A program made the position numbers and the translations under genes. The notes below the pieces were generated by a model. The model did not search any database, had not been told where the DNA came from, and saw only the letters and a program-made list of their open reading frames with translations. 64,000 bases of DNA from Vibrio xiamenensis (GTDB lineage: Bacteria > Pseudomonadota > Gammaproteobacteria > Enterobacterales > Vibrionaceae), in the NCBI RefSeq assembly GCF_900100015.1, contig NZ_FNDD01000002.1, positions 1-64,000 on the forward strand, given 5' to 3'. This document shows positions 1 to 8,894 of the stretch, one piece after another. Numbering within the stretch: position 1 is the first letter of the stretch; each line of letters begins with the position of its first letter.

Positions 1-961
1 GTCGCCACCACAGTAATGTTATGGATGTTGCTGGCAAGCTCATAATCGTTAGTAAACGCGGTTACGCCTGCTGCGGTTAACGAAATTTCACCCTCGTCAT
101 TGATTTCAAACAGACCATCGAGCGGATCGCTCTCGCCATAAGCAATGGAATAGCTCACGGTCTGCGCTTCAGGATCAGTGGCCGAGACTTGGCCAATCAC
201 GGTGCTGTCGAGCGAGTTTTCGTTGTAGCTAAAGACGTAACTGTCGCCTTCGGTTGGCGGCACAAACACCGGCGGCTCGTTGATATCCAACTCATTGAGT
301 GTCACCGATATTTGGTTGCTGTTGCCGGCTGGGTCAGTCGCCACCACGGTAATATTGTGGGTATTGCTGGCGAGCTCATAGTCGTTAGTAAACGCGGTTA
401 CGCCTGCTGTGGTTAACGAAATTTCACCCTCAGCGTTGATTTCAAACAGACCATCGAGCGGATCGTTGTCGCCATAAGCAATCGAATAGCTCACGGTCTG
501 CGCTTCCGGATCGCTCGCCGATACTTGGCCAATCACGGTACTATCGAACGAGTTTTCGTTGTAGCTAAAGACGTAACTGTCGCCTTCGGTTGGCGGTACA
601 AACACCGGCGGCTCATTGATATCCAGCTCATTGAGCGTCACCGATATTTGGTTGCTGTTGCCGGCTGGGTCGGTCGCCACCACAGTAATGTTATGGATGT
701 TGCTGGCAAGCTCATAATCGTTGGTGAATGCGGTTACGCCTGCTGCGGTTAACGAAATCTCACCCTCAGCATTGATTTCAAACAGACCATCCAGTGGATC
801 GCTCTCGCCATAAGCAATGGAATAGCTCACGGTCTGCGCTTCAGGATCAGTGGCCGAGACTTGGCCAATCACCGTGCTGTCGAGCGAGTTTTCGTTATAA
901 CTAAAGACGTAACTGTCGCCGTCGGTTGGCGGCACAAACACCGGTGGCTCATCGACATCCA
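1..961 (-). repeat. 336-bp tandem repeats encoding cadherin-like domains
   Basis: The sequence repeats with a period of exactly 336 bp (112 codons): base 1 onward matches base 337 and base 673 onward almost base for base. Two complete copies (about 290-625 and 626-961) and a third cut by the window edge are present. A more diverged copy lies upstream at about 962-1290. The linker DINEPPVFVPPTEGDSYVF marks each boundary. Near identity between copies implies recent duplication or gene conversion. Confidence 0.93.
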
Positions 962-1697
962 ATTCACTAAGAGTGATTTCAATCGGCGTAACTTGGTCAC
1001 CAACAGTAACTAGCACAGTTATGGTGTGCTGATTAGCATCTAACTCGAAATCGTTAGCAAATGAAGCCACACCCTCTTGAGTTAAATGTATTTCGCCTTG
1101 TGCATTAATTTCAAAAAGTCCCTCGAGAGGATCGCCTGGCTGAAATTGAATAGAGTACTGAGGAACTTCTCCTTCAAGTAATTCCAAATTGACGACAGCC
1201 AGCACATCATCTACCGACGAATTTTCAAAATACTCGAACAGATTAGTGCCTTCAAATACGACCAAGCTTTCTGATACCAACTCAAGTAAAGATAGACTTT
1301 GGGTTTCAGACAAGCCTTGAGACTCAAGCCCTGAAGTATCAAAGGAAGTCGATGCCAACAGCTCAGCGCCAGTGCGCTCAACTGTACCAGTTCCGGTAGG
1401 GCTTGAACCATTTTGCCCCGCAGCGGTTGCCAAATCAGGATTTTGAGTCGGGTCTTCCCCAGCTTGAATTTGCTCGATCAATTGCGCAATTTCATTATCT
1501 ACGGAAATATTATTTGCTTCCCCCGAAGTCTCGACCAGTTGAACTTGAATCCCTTCGCTACTGGTTAAGTCTTCTCCTAGCTCGACAATTACCTCACCTG
1601 GTTTAGGTGTCTCGCCCGCGGCTAACGTACGAATTTGACCATTAACATCAATAATAATGGTGGCCAACATGATGTTAGAAACATTCGCAGTGTTCAT
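1..1697 (-). CDS. frhA: Giant cadherin-repeat adhesin, FrhA/LapA-like, N-terminal part (runs off left edge)
   Basis: N-terminal 565 codons of a large surface adhesin; the gene continues beyond base 1. The ATG at 1695-1697 follows an AAGGAT ribosome site. Residues 1-90 resemble the LapA-type N-terminal retention module, and residues 91-94 read TAAG, the di-alanine site cut by the periplasmic protease LapG in this family. From about residue 245 the protein is tandem 112-residue cadherin-like repeats with NEPPVFVPP linkers; there is no signal peptide, as expected for type I secretion. Known family behaviour: the retention module plugs an outer-membrane TolC-like pore so the adhesin stays on the cell until LapG cuts it, under c-di-GMP control through LapD. 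A TolC-like and an OmpA-like gene lie divergently next door, the arrangement I recall for Vibrio cholerae frhA. The name rests on that context, since the C-terminal half is not visible. Confidence 0.8.
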   Translation of the reverse strand, partial: MNTANVSNIMLATIIIDVNGQIRTLAAGETPKPGEVIVELGEDLTSSEGIQVQLVETSGEANNISVDNEIAQLIEQIQAGEDPTQNPDLATAAGQNGSSPTGTGTVERTGAELLASTSFDTSGLESQGLSETQSLSLLELVSESLVVFEGTNLFEYFENSSVDDVLAVVNLELLEGEVPQYSIQFQPGDPLEGLFEINAQGEIHLTQEGVASFANDFELDANQHTITVLVTVGDQVTPIEITLSELDVDEPPVFVPPTDGDSYVFSYNENSLDSTVIGQVSATDPEAQTVSYSIAYGESDPLDGLFEINAEGEISLTAAGVTAFTNDYELASNIHNITVVATDPAGNSNQISVTLNELDINEPPVFVPPTEGDSYVFSYNENSFDSTVIGQVSASDPEAQTVSYSIAYGDNDPLDGLFEINAEGEISLTTAGVTAFTNDYELASNTHNITVVATDPAGNSNQISVTLNELDINEPPVFVPPTEGDSYVFSYNENSLDSTVIGQVSATDPEAQTVSYSIAYGESDPLDGLFEINDEGEISLTAAGVTAFTNDYELASNIHNITVVA

Positions 1698-1983
1698 GGT
1701 TTCTATCCTTGTATTGCGATGTCGAAGCCAAGCGTTAAATAGACTCGGGGCTTCTATATTGTTTCTTCAAAATTAGCCGAGCCCTTCTATGTTATCTATG
1801 TTAATAACAACAAAGTGCTATCGAAAAAATACAACCTATCAATTACATTGATAATTTTTTATTGAACTAACTTCGCACTTTTTAGGCTATTAACTAAGCT
1901 TCTTATGATTTAGTTATGTTACCCGCCGTATTTTCTCTGTTATGAAAATTAGGTAGCTCTCACCGACGAATAAGGAGAGTCCT
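1698..1983. promoter_or_regulatory. Divergent AT-rich promoter region between adhesin and TolC-like gene
   Basis: This 286-bp spacer separates the two divergent transcription units. It is strongly AT-rich around 1795-1925, with runs of A and T. It carries ribosome sites at both ends (AAGGAT for the adhesin, AAGGAGAG for the porin gene). I see no unambiguous operator or terminator in it. Confidence 0.5.
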
Positions 1984-3297
1984 GTGAACTGGAAATATCC
2001 CTTGCTCATGAGCTGTACAGCGCTTGCGACCTGGCAGGTAAATGCTCAAACACTCGAACAAGCCGTCGCTATTACGTTAGCGACCAACCCCGAGATCAAA
2101 GGCATTTTCAATGAATACGTTAGTTCAGTAAAAGACAACGATGCTAGTGGTGGTGCCTATCTACCCAAACTTGGCATTGATGCTGGAATTGGCTACGAAG
2201 GCCTAAGACCACCAACGGAGACTGGTAGACAAGACACCGATTTAACTCGTAAGGAAGCATCTATCACGTTTACACAACTGATTTGGGATGGTTCTTCAAC
2301 GTGGAATGATATTGATAGAACGGCTGCAGAAGCAGAATCAATTCGTTGGCAAATATTCGCAGATGCATCAGACATCGCGCTGCGAGTCACTCAGGTGTAT
2401 TTAGAAGCGGTCAAAGCAACCGAAGTATTAGCACTATCAGAGAGTAACTTATCGGTTCACAAAGATATCTATCGTGATATTAAACGCCGCGTGGACTCAG
2501 GAGTCGGTTCAACTGCGGATCTATCACAAGTTGCAGCACGTATATCCAAAGCTCACGGCAATTTACTGGCGGCACAAAATAACCTTTTCGATACTCATAC
2601 TCAGTTTCGCCGTCTAGTCGGACAAGAACCTCTTGGATTGATCTACCCTCGCGCTGACGAATCTAAGCTGCCCCTGTCGTTAAACGATGCATTGGCCGAC
2701 GCGTATGATAACCACCCTGTGATTAAAGTGGCTAACACTGATGTCGATTCCGCCCGTTTTCAGTACAAGCAATCCAAAGGATCATTCTTTCCCACCTTTT
2801 CAATTGAAGCCAGCCAAACCTGGCGTGATGATGCAGCTGGAGATGAAGGACGCAGCGACGAGACTCTAGCCATGCTACGAATGCGTTTCAATCTCTACAA
2901 TGGTGGTATCGACAATGCTTTGTCGGAGAAAGCCGCTTATCAACTCAATAAATCGAAAGATTTACGCGATGATGCCTATCGTCAAGTCGAAGAGAGTTTA
3001 CGTCTGTCTTGGAGCGCTCTGGATCTTACCTTGCAACAAAAAGATTTTTTAAGCGATTTTGTCGATTCGACATCGAAAACCGTGATTGCTTATGAGAAAC
3101 AGTACCAAATTGGTCAGCGCACTTTACTCGACCTACTCAACACCGAAAACGAGTTGTTTGAAGCGCGTAAAGACTATCTTGATGCGCACTATGCTGAGCA
3201 GTACGCCAAATATCGTGTGATGAACGCCGCGGGCAACTTACTCGACGCCTTACTGGTCGACATTCCTGAAGAATGGACTCAACGAGTGGAGTACTGA
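1984..3297 (+). CDS. TolC-family outer-membrane channel protein for type I secretion
   Basis: A 437-residue outer membrane factor. The GTG start is chosen because AAGGAGAG lies five bases upstream and residues 1-21 form a signal peptide ending NAQ. The body has the two-fold repeated helical/strand pattern of TolC proteins, about residues 25-205 and 225-415. It ends with the family-typical run AEQYAKYRVMNAAGNLLDAL. The expected role is the outer-membrane exit duct of a type I secretion system; in LapA/FrhA systems this same pore also holds the unexported N-terminus of the adhesin. The divergent adhesin next door makes it the likely partner. No inner-membrane ABC exporter or membrane-fusion gene lies in the window, so those would have to be outside it. 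Confidence 0.88.
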   Translation: MNWKYPLLMSCTALATWQVNAQTLEQAVAITLATNPEIKGIFNEYVSSVKDNDASGGAYLPKLGIDAGIGYEGLRPPTETGRQDTDLTRKEASITFTQLIWDGSSTWNDIDRTAAEAESIRWQIFADASDIALRVTQVYLEAVKATEVLALSESNLSVHKDIYRDIKRRVDSGVGSTADLSQVAARISKAHGNLLAAQNNLFDTHTQFRRLVGQEPLGLIYPRADESKLPLSLNDALADAYDNHPVIKVANTDVDSARFQYKQSKGSFFPTFSIEASQTWRDDAAGDEGRSDETLAMLRMRFNLYNGGIDNALSEKAAYQLNKSKDLRDDAYRQVEESLRLSWSALDLTLQQKDFLSDFVDSTSKTVIAYEKQYQIGQRTLLDLLNTENELFEARKDYLDAHYAEQYAKYRVMNAAGNLLDALLVDIPEEWTQRVEY

Positions 3298-3299
3298 TT

Positions 3300-3911
3300 A
3301 TGAAGCTTATCAACACAATTTTTATAACCCTCTCCATCACCGTGTTATTGAGTGCCTGTAGCGCAGATAAATATGCCTACATCGACACGCCAGTTGCTAA
3401 TCAGATTGCCGATCTGCAAGATGATGATCAAGATGGCGTAGTCAATGCTCGCGATTTCTGTCCAGGCACACCAAGCGGAGCTCAAGTTGATAACGATGGC
3501 TGCGGCGCGACCATGCGCACCGAAGACAAACGACAATTGAGAATTCTGTTTGCTAATGATTCCTATGAAATTAACCCTGTATTTAGCGACCAAATTCGTA
3601 GCATGGCGGAATTTCTAAAAGCCTATCAATCGGCTTCAATTGAAATTCAAGGCTATGCGAGCAAGGTAGGTGAAACCGACTACAACTTAGCACTGTCTAA
3701 AAAACGCGCTGTTGCGGTAGAAAAGAAACTGATCTCTTATGGTATTACCCCTAAACGAGTACGAATTGTCGGCTATGGTGAAACTCGATTAGAGGCTTCT
3801 GGCGATGACCCAGCTTCGCATGCTGTGAACCGAAAAGTAACCGCAACCGTCGTGGGTCTTACGGAGAATGTTGTCGAAGAGTGGACGATATTTTCTATCA
3901 AAGAGAAATAA
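3300..3911 (+). CDS. OmpA-family lipoprotein with calcium-type TSP3 motif
   Basis: A 203-residue outer-membrane lipoprotein. The ATG lies two bases after the stop of the TolC-like gene, so the two are co-transcribed and probably translationally coupled. Residues 1-20 end in the lipobox LSAC. An acidic DDDQDGVVNARDFCPGTP stretch resembles a thrombospondin type 3 calcium repeat. The C-terminal two thirds is an OmpA peptidoglycan-binding domain with the signature NLALSKKRAVAVEKKL. It probably anchors or stabilises the secretion pore or adhesin at the peptidoglycan. Its placement beside an adhesin and a TolC-like gene is a recurring Vibrio arrangement. The two cysteines in the acidic segment could form a disulfide. 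The specific role is inferred from neighbours. Confidence 0.86.
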   Translation: MKLINTIFITLSITVLLSACSADKYAYIDTPVANQIADLQDDDQDGVVNARDFCPGTPSGAQVDNDGCGATMRTEDKRQLRILFANDSYEINPVFSDQIRSMAEFLKAYQSASIEIQGYASKVGETDYNLALSKKRAVAVEKKLISYGITPKRVRIVGYGETRLEASGDDPASHAVNRKVTATVVGLTENVVEEWTIFSIKEK

Positions 3912-3912
3912 T

Positions 3913-3937
3913 AAAAGGCCCCGAATCGGGGCCTTTT
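3913..3937. terminator. Bidirectional rho-independent terminator
   Basis: An 11-bp perfect stem (AAAAGGCCCCG / CGGGGCCTTTT) with a three-base AAT loop sits between the convergent OmpA-like gene and nhaA. A-tracts and T-tracts on both flanks let it work in both directions. Confidence 0.92.
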
Positions 3938-3957
3938 AATTTCCAAAACCGTCAGTG

Positions 3958-5103
3958 CTATTTTGCTTTTGGTAGCGATTTACGCAGTAGTGTATAGCCA
4001 CAAACCGCCGCCAGCGTTGAGCCCATTAAAATGCCTAGGCGGGCATAAGTGTCAAATTCTGCATTCACATCACCAAACGCCAGTGAAGAGATAAAAATCG
4101 ACATGGTAAAGCCAATACCGCACAACACAGACACCGCAAAAATATGTTTTAAGTTAATACCTTCTGGTAACTTCGCCACACCTAATTTCACTGCAGCCAA
4201 GCTAAACGTGAAGATACCGAGAGGCTTACCAACAAACAAACCGAGCGCAACACCAAGTGGCAACATAGAGGTCAAACCGTCAACCGATACACCTTGCAGT
4301 GAGATACCCGCGTTAGCAAACGCAAACAGTGGCAAAATAGCGTACGCGACATATGGATGCAATGCGTGTTCTAGATGTTTAAGTGGCGATGACTCGCCTT
4401 CTTTACCTTTCAACGGAATCGCGAAACCAATGACTACGCCAGCAAGCGTTGCATGGACACCCGACTTAAGTACCGCTACCCACAAAATCGTACCAGCAAT
4501 CAAATAAGGCGTTAGCTTAGTAACACGTTTAGCGTTAAGCATGAATAACACGCCGGTCATAATAAACCCGATGGTCAACGCTAATGTCGACAAATCGCCT
4601 GTGTAAAACAGCGCAATAATTATGACCACGCCCAAATCATCGATGATCGCCAAAGCCAATAGGAAGACTTTTAAACTGGTTGGAACACGGTTACCAAGCA
4701 GCGCCATAATGCCCAGAGCAAACGCAATATCCGTAGCCGCAGGTATTGCCCAGCCTTGAATGGCTTGTGCATCACCCATATTGAATGCCACATACACAAG
4801 TGCAGGAGCAAGCATACCACCTAAAGCAGCAATCGCAGGAAAGATCGCCGTTTCTTTAGATTTCAACGCACCATCAAGCAGTTCTCGTTTTACTTCCAAG
4901 CCAATTAACAGGAAGAAAATCGCCATCAAGCCATCATTAATCCAGTGAGAAAGTGACATTCCAAAAACATAAGTATGTAACGTACCTTGATACAACTCAT
5001 TCAACGGTGAGTTGGCGATAACCATAGCGATCGCCGCGGCGATCACAAGCAAAATACCGCCTGCAGACTCCATTTTGAAAAAATCACGAATCACATTAGC
5101 CAT
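3958..5103 (-). CDS. nhaA: Na+/H+ antiporter NhaA
   Basis: A 381-residue inner-membrane antiporter that exchanges internal Na+ or Li+ for external protons, important for pH and salt homeostasis in a marine or estuarine organism. The N-terminus ([17 protein letters not shown]) and the hydrophobic body match NhaA. The essential aspartate pair is present in AIIDDLGVV at residues 155-156 (E. coli D163/D164), and [11 protein letters not shown] carries the equivalent of E. coli D133. The ATG at 5101-5103 is preferred over the TTG one codon upstream. The gene stands alone and ends at the shared terminator. No nhaR-type regulator is adjacent. Confidence 0.96.
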   Translation of the reverse strand: MANVIRDFFKMESAGGILLVIAAAIAMVIANSPLNELYQGTLHTYVFGMSLSHWINDGLMAIFFLLIGLEVKRELLDGALKSKETAIFPAIAALGGMLAPALVYVAFNMGDAQAIQGWAIPAATDIAFALGIMALLGNRVPTSLKVFLLALAIIDDLGVVIIIALFYTGDLSTLALTIGFIMTGVLFMLNAKRVTKLTPYLIAGTILWVAVLKSGVHATLAGVVIGFAIPLKGKEGESSPLKHLEHALHPYVAYAILPLFAFANAGISLQGVSVDGLTSMLPLGVALGLFVGKPLGIFTFSLAAVKLGVAKLPEGINLKHIFAVSVLCGIGFTMSIFISSLAFGDVNAEFDTYARLGILMGSTLAAVCGYTLLRKSLPKAK

Positions 5104-5319
5104 CAAGCATCCCTTAATAAATATTCATAATTACTAAACAAACAATGCAACAAGTGTAGCGATAACGCTAAGCAAGGAAAAATCGCTTGTTTAGATGTTT
5201 TAATTCGGTTTTTCCGATAAAAACCTTTTAATTGAACGTAAAAACCATAGTTATTATACGTCTTTACAGGATAGTTGATTTTAAGAGGATATGACGAAAG
5301 AATTGCAGAAATTGGGCAG

Positions 5320-6441
5320 TTAGTAGCCGACCAACTGCATGAATCCATTACTATTATGGCTGCCAATTGTCTGAATCGCACCCTGCCAATATGGCACCAC
5401 AAATGGCAACCACTGATGGGCGTTAAGCGGGCTTATTCGAACATTGACACCATACTTAGGTACACGCAGTTCCCACTCGAGTGGTACGGTGCGACCATTT
5501 TCTAAAATGTGATGTAGAAGCGGTTCTAGAATAATTTGTTGGTCGTTAAGAGGAATATATTTTCCGTCATTGGTTGCGACATAGCCGATGATAAACGGCG
5601 ATTGATCTTTCTGCCGGTAGCGGTGAATAGACAAAGTGGAATTATCATCAAGGTGAAGAACAAACCAGTCCCACCCCTGCTGCTTGTCCGACAGCAAACC
5701 ACTGCCCCACTCTTTGCTCAACCAACCTTGGCCACTAACATCAAGCTCGCGCCCATTATTGAGTTTTAGTTTGCCATTTACATTAAGAAACGGAGAAGCA
5801 ACATTATAGGAAGCGATCGGCAAGAAAGCGTCCTTTTTAACATAGCCTTTCTCACCAGGTAGCACATAAGGCCCTGTTGCGTTGATATTCAAATCCAGTG
5901 AAAAATCATCAGATTGCGCATTAAACTGACCAGGAAATGGCGTGCGTCCCAACGAGCGCCAGCGCCAATTATCAATCCAGACTCGAAACGGACGAACATC
6001 CATGCCTGCTTGTCCAATACCACCGCGCGCCACACGTTGTTCATGAATACCCGTCTCCGCGCTGGCAATCGATATATAAGAAATGTAGATCTGCGGGTTG
6101 TGCCAGCCGCTTTGGTGCGATTCATCGTTGGCTACGCGAAAGTAACTCCATTCTATTCCGTACTTTTTGCCTCTTTGATCTTCGACATTAGCGAAAAAGT
6201 GCCACCATTCATGTTGAAATTCATCATGGAAGCGAAAATCCTTTGGCAGCTCAACCGAAGTATTCGGTAACACCGGCTCAAATACCGATTTGTTTGACGT
6301 CGTTAATACCGATTCGTATTCATTGAGCGAAGGAAGTTCAGTGTGAGAGGTTTTCTGCCAATAGAGCCAACCAAACGCAGCCACAGAAACAAAGCCGATA
6401 ACCGCAACGATTAAAATCAAAATCTTGAAATTTCTTCTCAT
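5320..6441 (-). CDS. AttH-like lipocalin/CrtC-fold protein of an AttEFGH-type ABC system
   Basis: A 373-residue protein with one N-terminal membrane anchor (about residues 8-28) and a large periplasmic part. Conserved segments include DFRFHDEFQHEWWHFFANV and GWLSKEWGSG, typical of the AttH/carotenoid-1,2-hydratase-like lipocalin superfamily. It is the last gene of a three-gene operon: the permease stop and this ATG share one base (TAATG), so translation is coupled. In annotated genomes the set is called AttEFGH after Agrobacterium; its substrate is not established. The layout (ATPase, FtsX-type permease, anchored periplasmic protein) resembles lipid or lipoprotein handling machines, but that is inference. 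Confidence 0.82.
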   Translation of the reverse strand: MRRNFKILILIVAVIGFVSVAAFGWLYWQKTSHTELPSLNEYESVLTTSNKSVFEPVLPNTSVELPKDFRFHDEFQHEWWHFFANVEDQRGKKYGIEWSYFRVANDESHQSGWHNPQIYISYISIASAETGIHEQRVARGGIGQAGMDVRPFRVWIDNWRWRSLGRTPFPGQFNAQSDDFSLDLNINATGPYVLPGEKGYVKKDAFLPIASYNVASPFLNVNGKLKLNNGRELDVSGQGWLSKEWGSGLLSDKQQGWDWFVLHLDDNSTLSIHRYRQKDQSPFIIGYVATNDGKYIPLNDQQIILEPLLHHILENGRTVPLEWELRVPKYGVNVRISPLNAHQWLPFVVPYWQGAIQTIGSHNSNGFMQLVGY

Positions 6442-8894
6442 TACAACGCGTCTCTGAGTAGTTTAATTGGCGTGTTTTTAGCAAGTCTTATCACTGGAAT
6501 CGCACCAGCGATAACCAAAGACACCATCGCTAGAATACTGGTGTAAAGATAAGAACTTGGAATAAATTGCAGCTCAAGCGTCCAACCAAATGACTGTTTA
6601 ATGATGATATCAACCACCAATTTCGCCAGCACGATACCAAGTGGCATGGCAATCAAAATCGCAATCGCACCAAAGACGCACAGTTGCAAACACCCAGCCA
6701 AAATCAGCTCTTTTCCTGACATGCCTAAACAGCGCAGCAACGCAGAATGCCGCTGACGAGAGATCTCGCCAGCCAAAGTAGCAAAGAAAATACCAAACAC
6801 GGCAATCACCAAGGTGATATTGCCAAGCGTATCTGCAATCGAGAAAGTACGGTCAAAGACTCGCATCGCCTGCTTGTGAATTCGACTGTTATCGTACAAA
6901 CGCTCAGAATTGAGTCTAAACACCGACTCTAAACGGTGCTTAAGATTGCTCACATCTGCGCCAGATTTAGCCACAGCACCAAGCGCCACGTTGCCGCTGC
7001 CGGCATAAGAATACAGCCAGTTGCGATGCGAAAGCATGATCTGGTTGTACGGATTACCGTAATCGTAATACACCCCGACCACGAGCCAGCTTTCCCCAAG
7101 CGTACCTGGTAAGTTGATCTTATCGCCCGGACGAATACCCTGCTTAATTGCCATTGATTCACTGATCATCAAACCGCGGGAATGGTGCAAATGGTACCAG
7201 TAATCCGGGATACCGATTTTCACGGTCAACGCATCAAGCTCACCTTGTGAAGCACCAATACTCACCACTTGCATGGTGCCAGTATTACTCGTGACTTCTT
7301 TCTCCCAGCGCCACCACACGCTCTTCACATCCGGCTGTTTAATGAGCCAATCACTCATGCGCGCGGCATTACTGGTATTTGGATAAATGTATAAATCCGC
7401 CGCTAAACGCTGGTTCAACCATTTGTCGGTGGTGTCGCGAAAGCTGCCCACCATGGTCTCAACGCCAATATTGGCTGCCATCGCAAGCATAAAGCCCATC
7501 GTTGCAACACCGCGATAACTCATGCTGGAAGCCGCATCAGCAAAAAACCAGCGGACTTTGACCCAGCGCAGTGAGAACGACAAACTATTAAAGATTTTCC
7601 AGATCAGGAATGGGGTGAATAATGCCGCGCTGAGCAACATTAAGCCGATGATAGCAAAGCCCGATTGCTGAGTTTTTGGCGCTTGGTACACCGCAATCGC
7701 AGCGACACACAATCCACAAGCCACCAAAGCTTGAATCGCAAACTCGATACCGGCAAAACGCACTAATGACAAACGAGCGCTCAAACGAATCGGCTGAGTG
7801 CGAAGCAAACGCACTAAAGGCCATGCACACGCCAAAATGGAGCCTAGGATCGTCATCGACAAACTGTACATACTCGAAGACCAGCTCCAGTTGATCGATA
7901 AACCGACGTTGGCGTTATACAGGTCATTCAAACTGTCTGACACCGCAGGAATCAGCTGGTTTGCAAGCAACAGACCAAATATATTGCCGCACAGCCAACT
8001 GATGATGATCAGTAGCATTAACTCCAGCATCAGTGCTTGTGCTAATTGCCAACCCGATACGCCCAGTTGGCGCAGCGACCCAACCAAAGGTTGGCGTTGA
8101 ATAAACGACAGAGAAAGCGCTTGATAGAAAATAAATAGCCCGACAAGGAAAGCCAACATTCCCATCGCGCTCAGGTTAACGTGAAACGCTTTAGTCAGTG
8201 ATTCAAGCTCGGCACGCGAGCTGCGTGACAATGACATGCCATTTGGTAACAGAGAACGTAAAGCAGACAGTTTTTGATTCGACATTTCGCCGCAAGCAAT
8301 GACCGAAATCCCCGAACTGCGCTCCATATGACGTAATAGCGAGAGATCGGCGATCACTTGCGTTCCGCTGACCACATCGTTTTCGTCAACCAATAATGGC
8401 CCGAGCTTACGGCCATCATCCAGTTCTAAGTAATCGTTAGATGTGACGCTTAAATATTTAGCTAAATCTTCACTGATAAGCACCGGATACGGCGCATGCA
8501 TTAAGGCTAAGGTTGGAACGTTACCCAGTAACGTATCTTTTTTCAGGTCGATCATTGCCACCGGGTCAATACCGACCAATTGAAGATCACGACCAGACTG
8601 GGTTCGCAGACGCAATAACTCCAGCGGCGCACACTCTTTAAAACCATCACGGCGCAACTGAATATAAAAACCTTGGGGAATTTTGTTGATACTGTGTTTA
8701 GGGCGGATACGATATGGAAGCGGATTAGCGAACAGCTTTTCGCCATGCTCATAACTGACGCGAGCATGGTGGTTAATAGCCGTTACGCCAACCAAAACCG
8801 ACACGCCTAGCGTTAATCCTAGCCAGACGAGTAATATTTGGAATGGATAACGTCGGTAATGACCAAGCAGCGCTTTAACTACGGGCCATAACAT
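6441..8894 (-). CDS. FtsX-like ABC transporter permease (AttF+AttG type, single long chain)
   Basis: An 817-residue inner-membrane permease. It starts with one membrane helix (about residues 17-38), followed by a periplasmic domain. Two clusters of helices follow, near residues 235-400 and 440-480, then a second periplasmic domain and a C-terminal FtsX-type helix group from about residue 690. This is the layout of a macrolide-exporter/LolCE-type permease doubled into one chain, so one polypeptide may replace separate AttF and AttG subunits. Its start overlaps the end of the ATPase gene by 20 bases and its end overlaps the AttH-like gene by one base. The substrate is unknown. Confidence 0.85.
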   Translation of the reverse strand: MLWPVVKALLGHYRRYPFQILLVWLGLTLGVSVLVGVTAINHHARVSYEHGEKLFANPLPYRIRPKHSINKIPQGFYIQLRRDGFKECAPLELLRLRTQSGRDLQLVGIDPVAMIDLKKDTLLGNVPTLALMHAPYPVLISEDLAKYLSVTSNDYLELDDGRKLGPLLVDENDVVSGTQVIADLSLLRHMERSSGISVIACGEMSNQKLSALRSLLPNGMSLSRSSRAELESLTKAFHVNLSAMGMLAFLVGLFIFYQALSLSFIQRQPLVGSLRQLGVSGWQLAQALMLELMLLIIISWLCGNIFGLLLANQLIPAVSDSLNDLYNANVGLSINWSWSSSMYSLSMTILGSILACAWPLVRLLRTQPIRLSARLSLVRFAGIEFAIQALVACGLCVAAIAVYQAPKTQQSGFAIIGLMLLSAALFTPFLIWKIFNSLSFSLRWVKVRWFFADAASSMSYRGVATMGFMLAMAANIGVETMVGSFRDTTDKWLNQRLAADLYIYPNTSNAARMSDWLIKQPDVKSVWWRWEKEVTSNTGTMQVVSIGASQGELDALTVKIGIPDYWYHLHHSRGLMISESMAIKQGIRPGDKINLPGTLGESWLVVGVYYDYGNPYNQIMLSHRNWLYSYAGSGNVALGAVAKSGADVSNLKHRLESVFRLNSERLYDNSRIHKQAMRVFDRTFSIADTLGNITLVIAVFGIFFATLAGEISRQRHSALLRCLGMSGKELILAGCLQLCVFGAIAILIAMPLGIVLAKLVVDIIIKQSFGWTLELQFIPSSYLYTSILAMVSLVIAGAIPVIRLAKNTPIKLLRDAL

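Noticed and set aside
189..752. Two plus-strand frames of 75 codons within the left-end repeats
   Set aside because: They are antisense shadows of the cadherin repeat frame, recur every 336 bp with the repeat and have no ribosome site.
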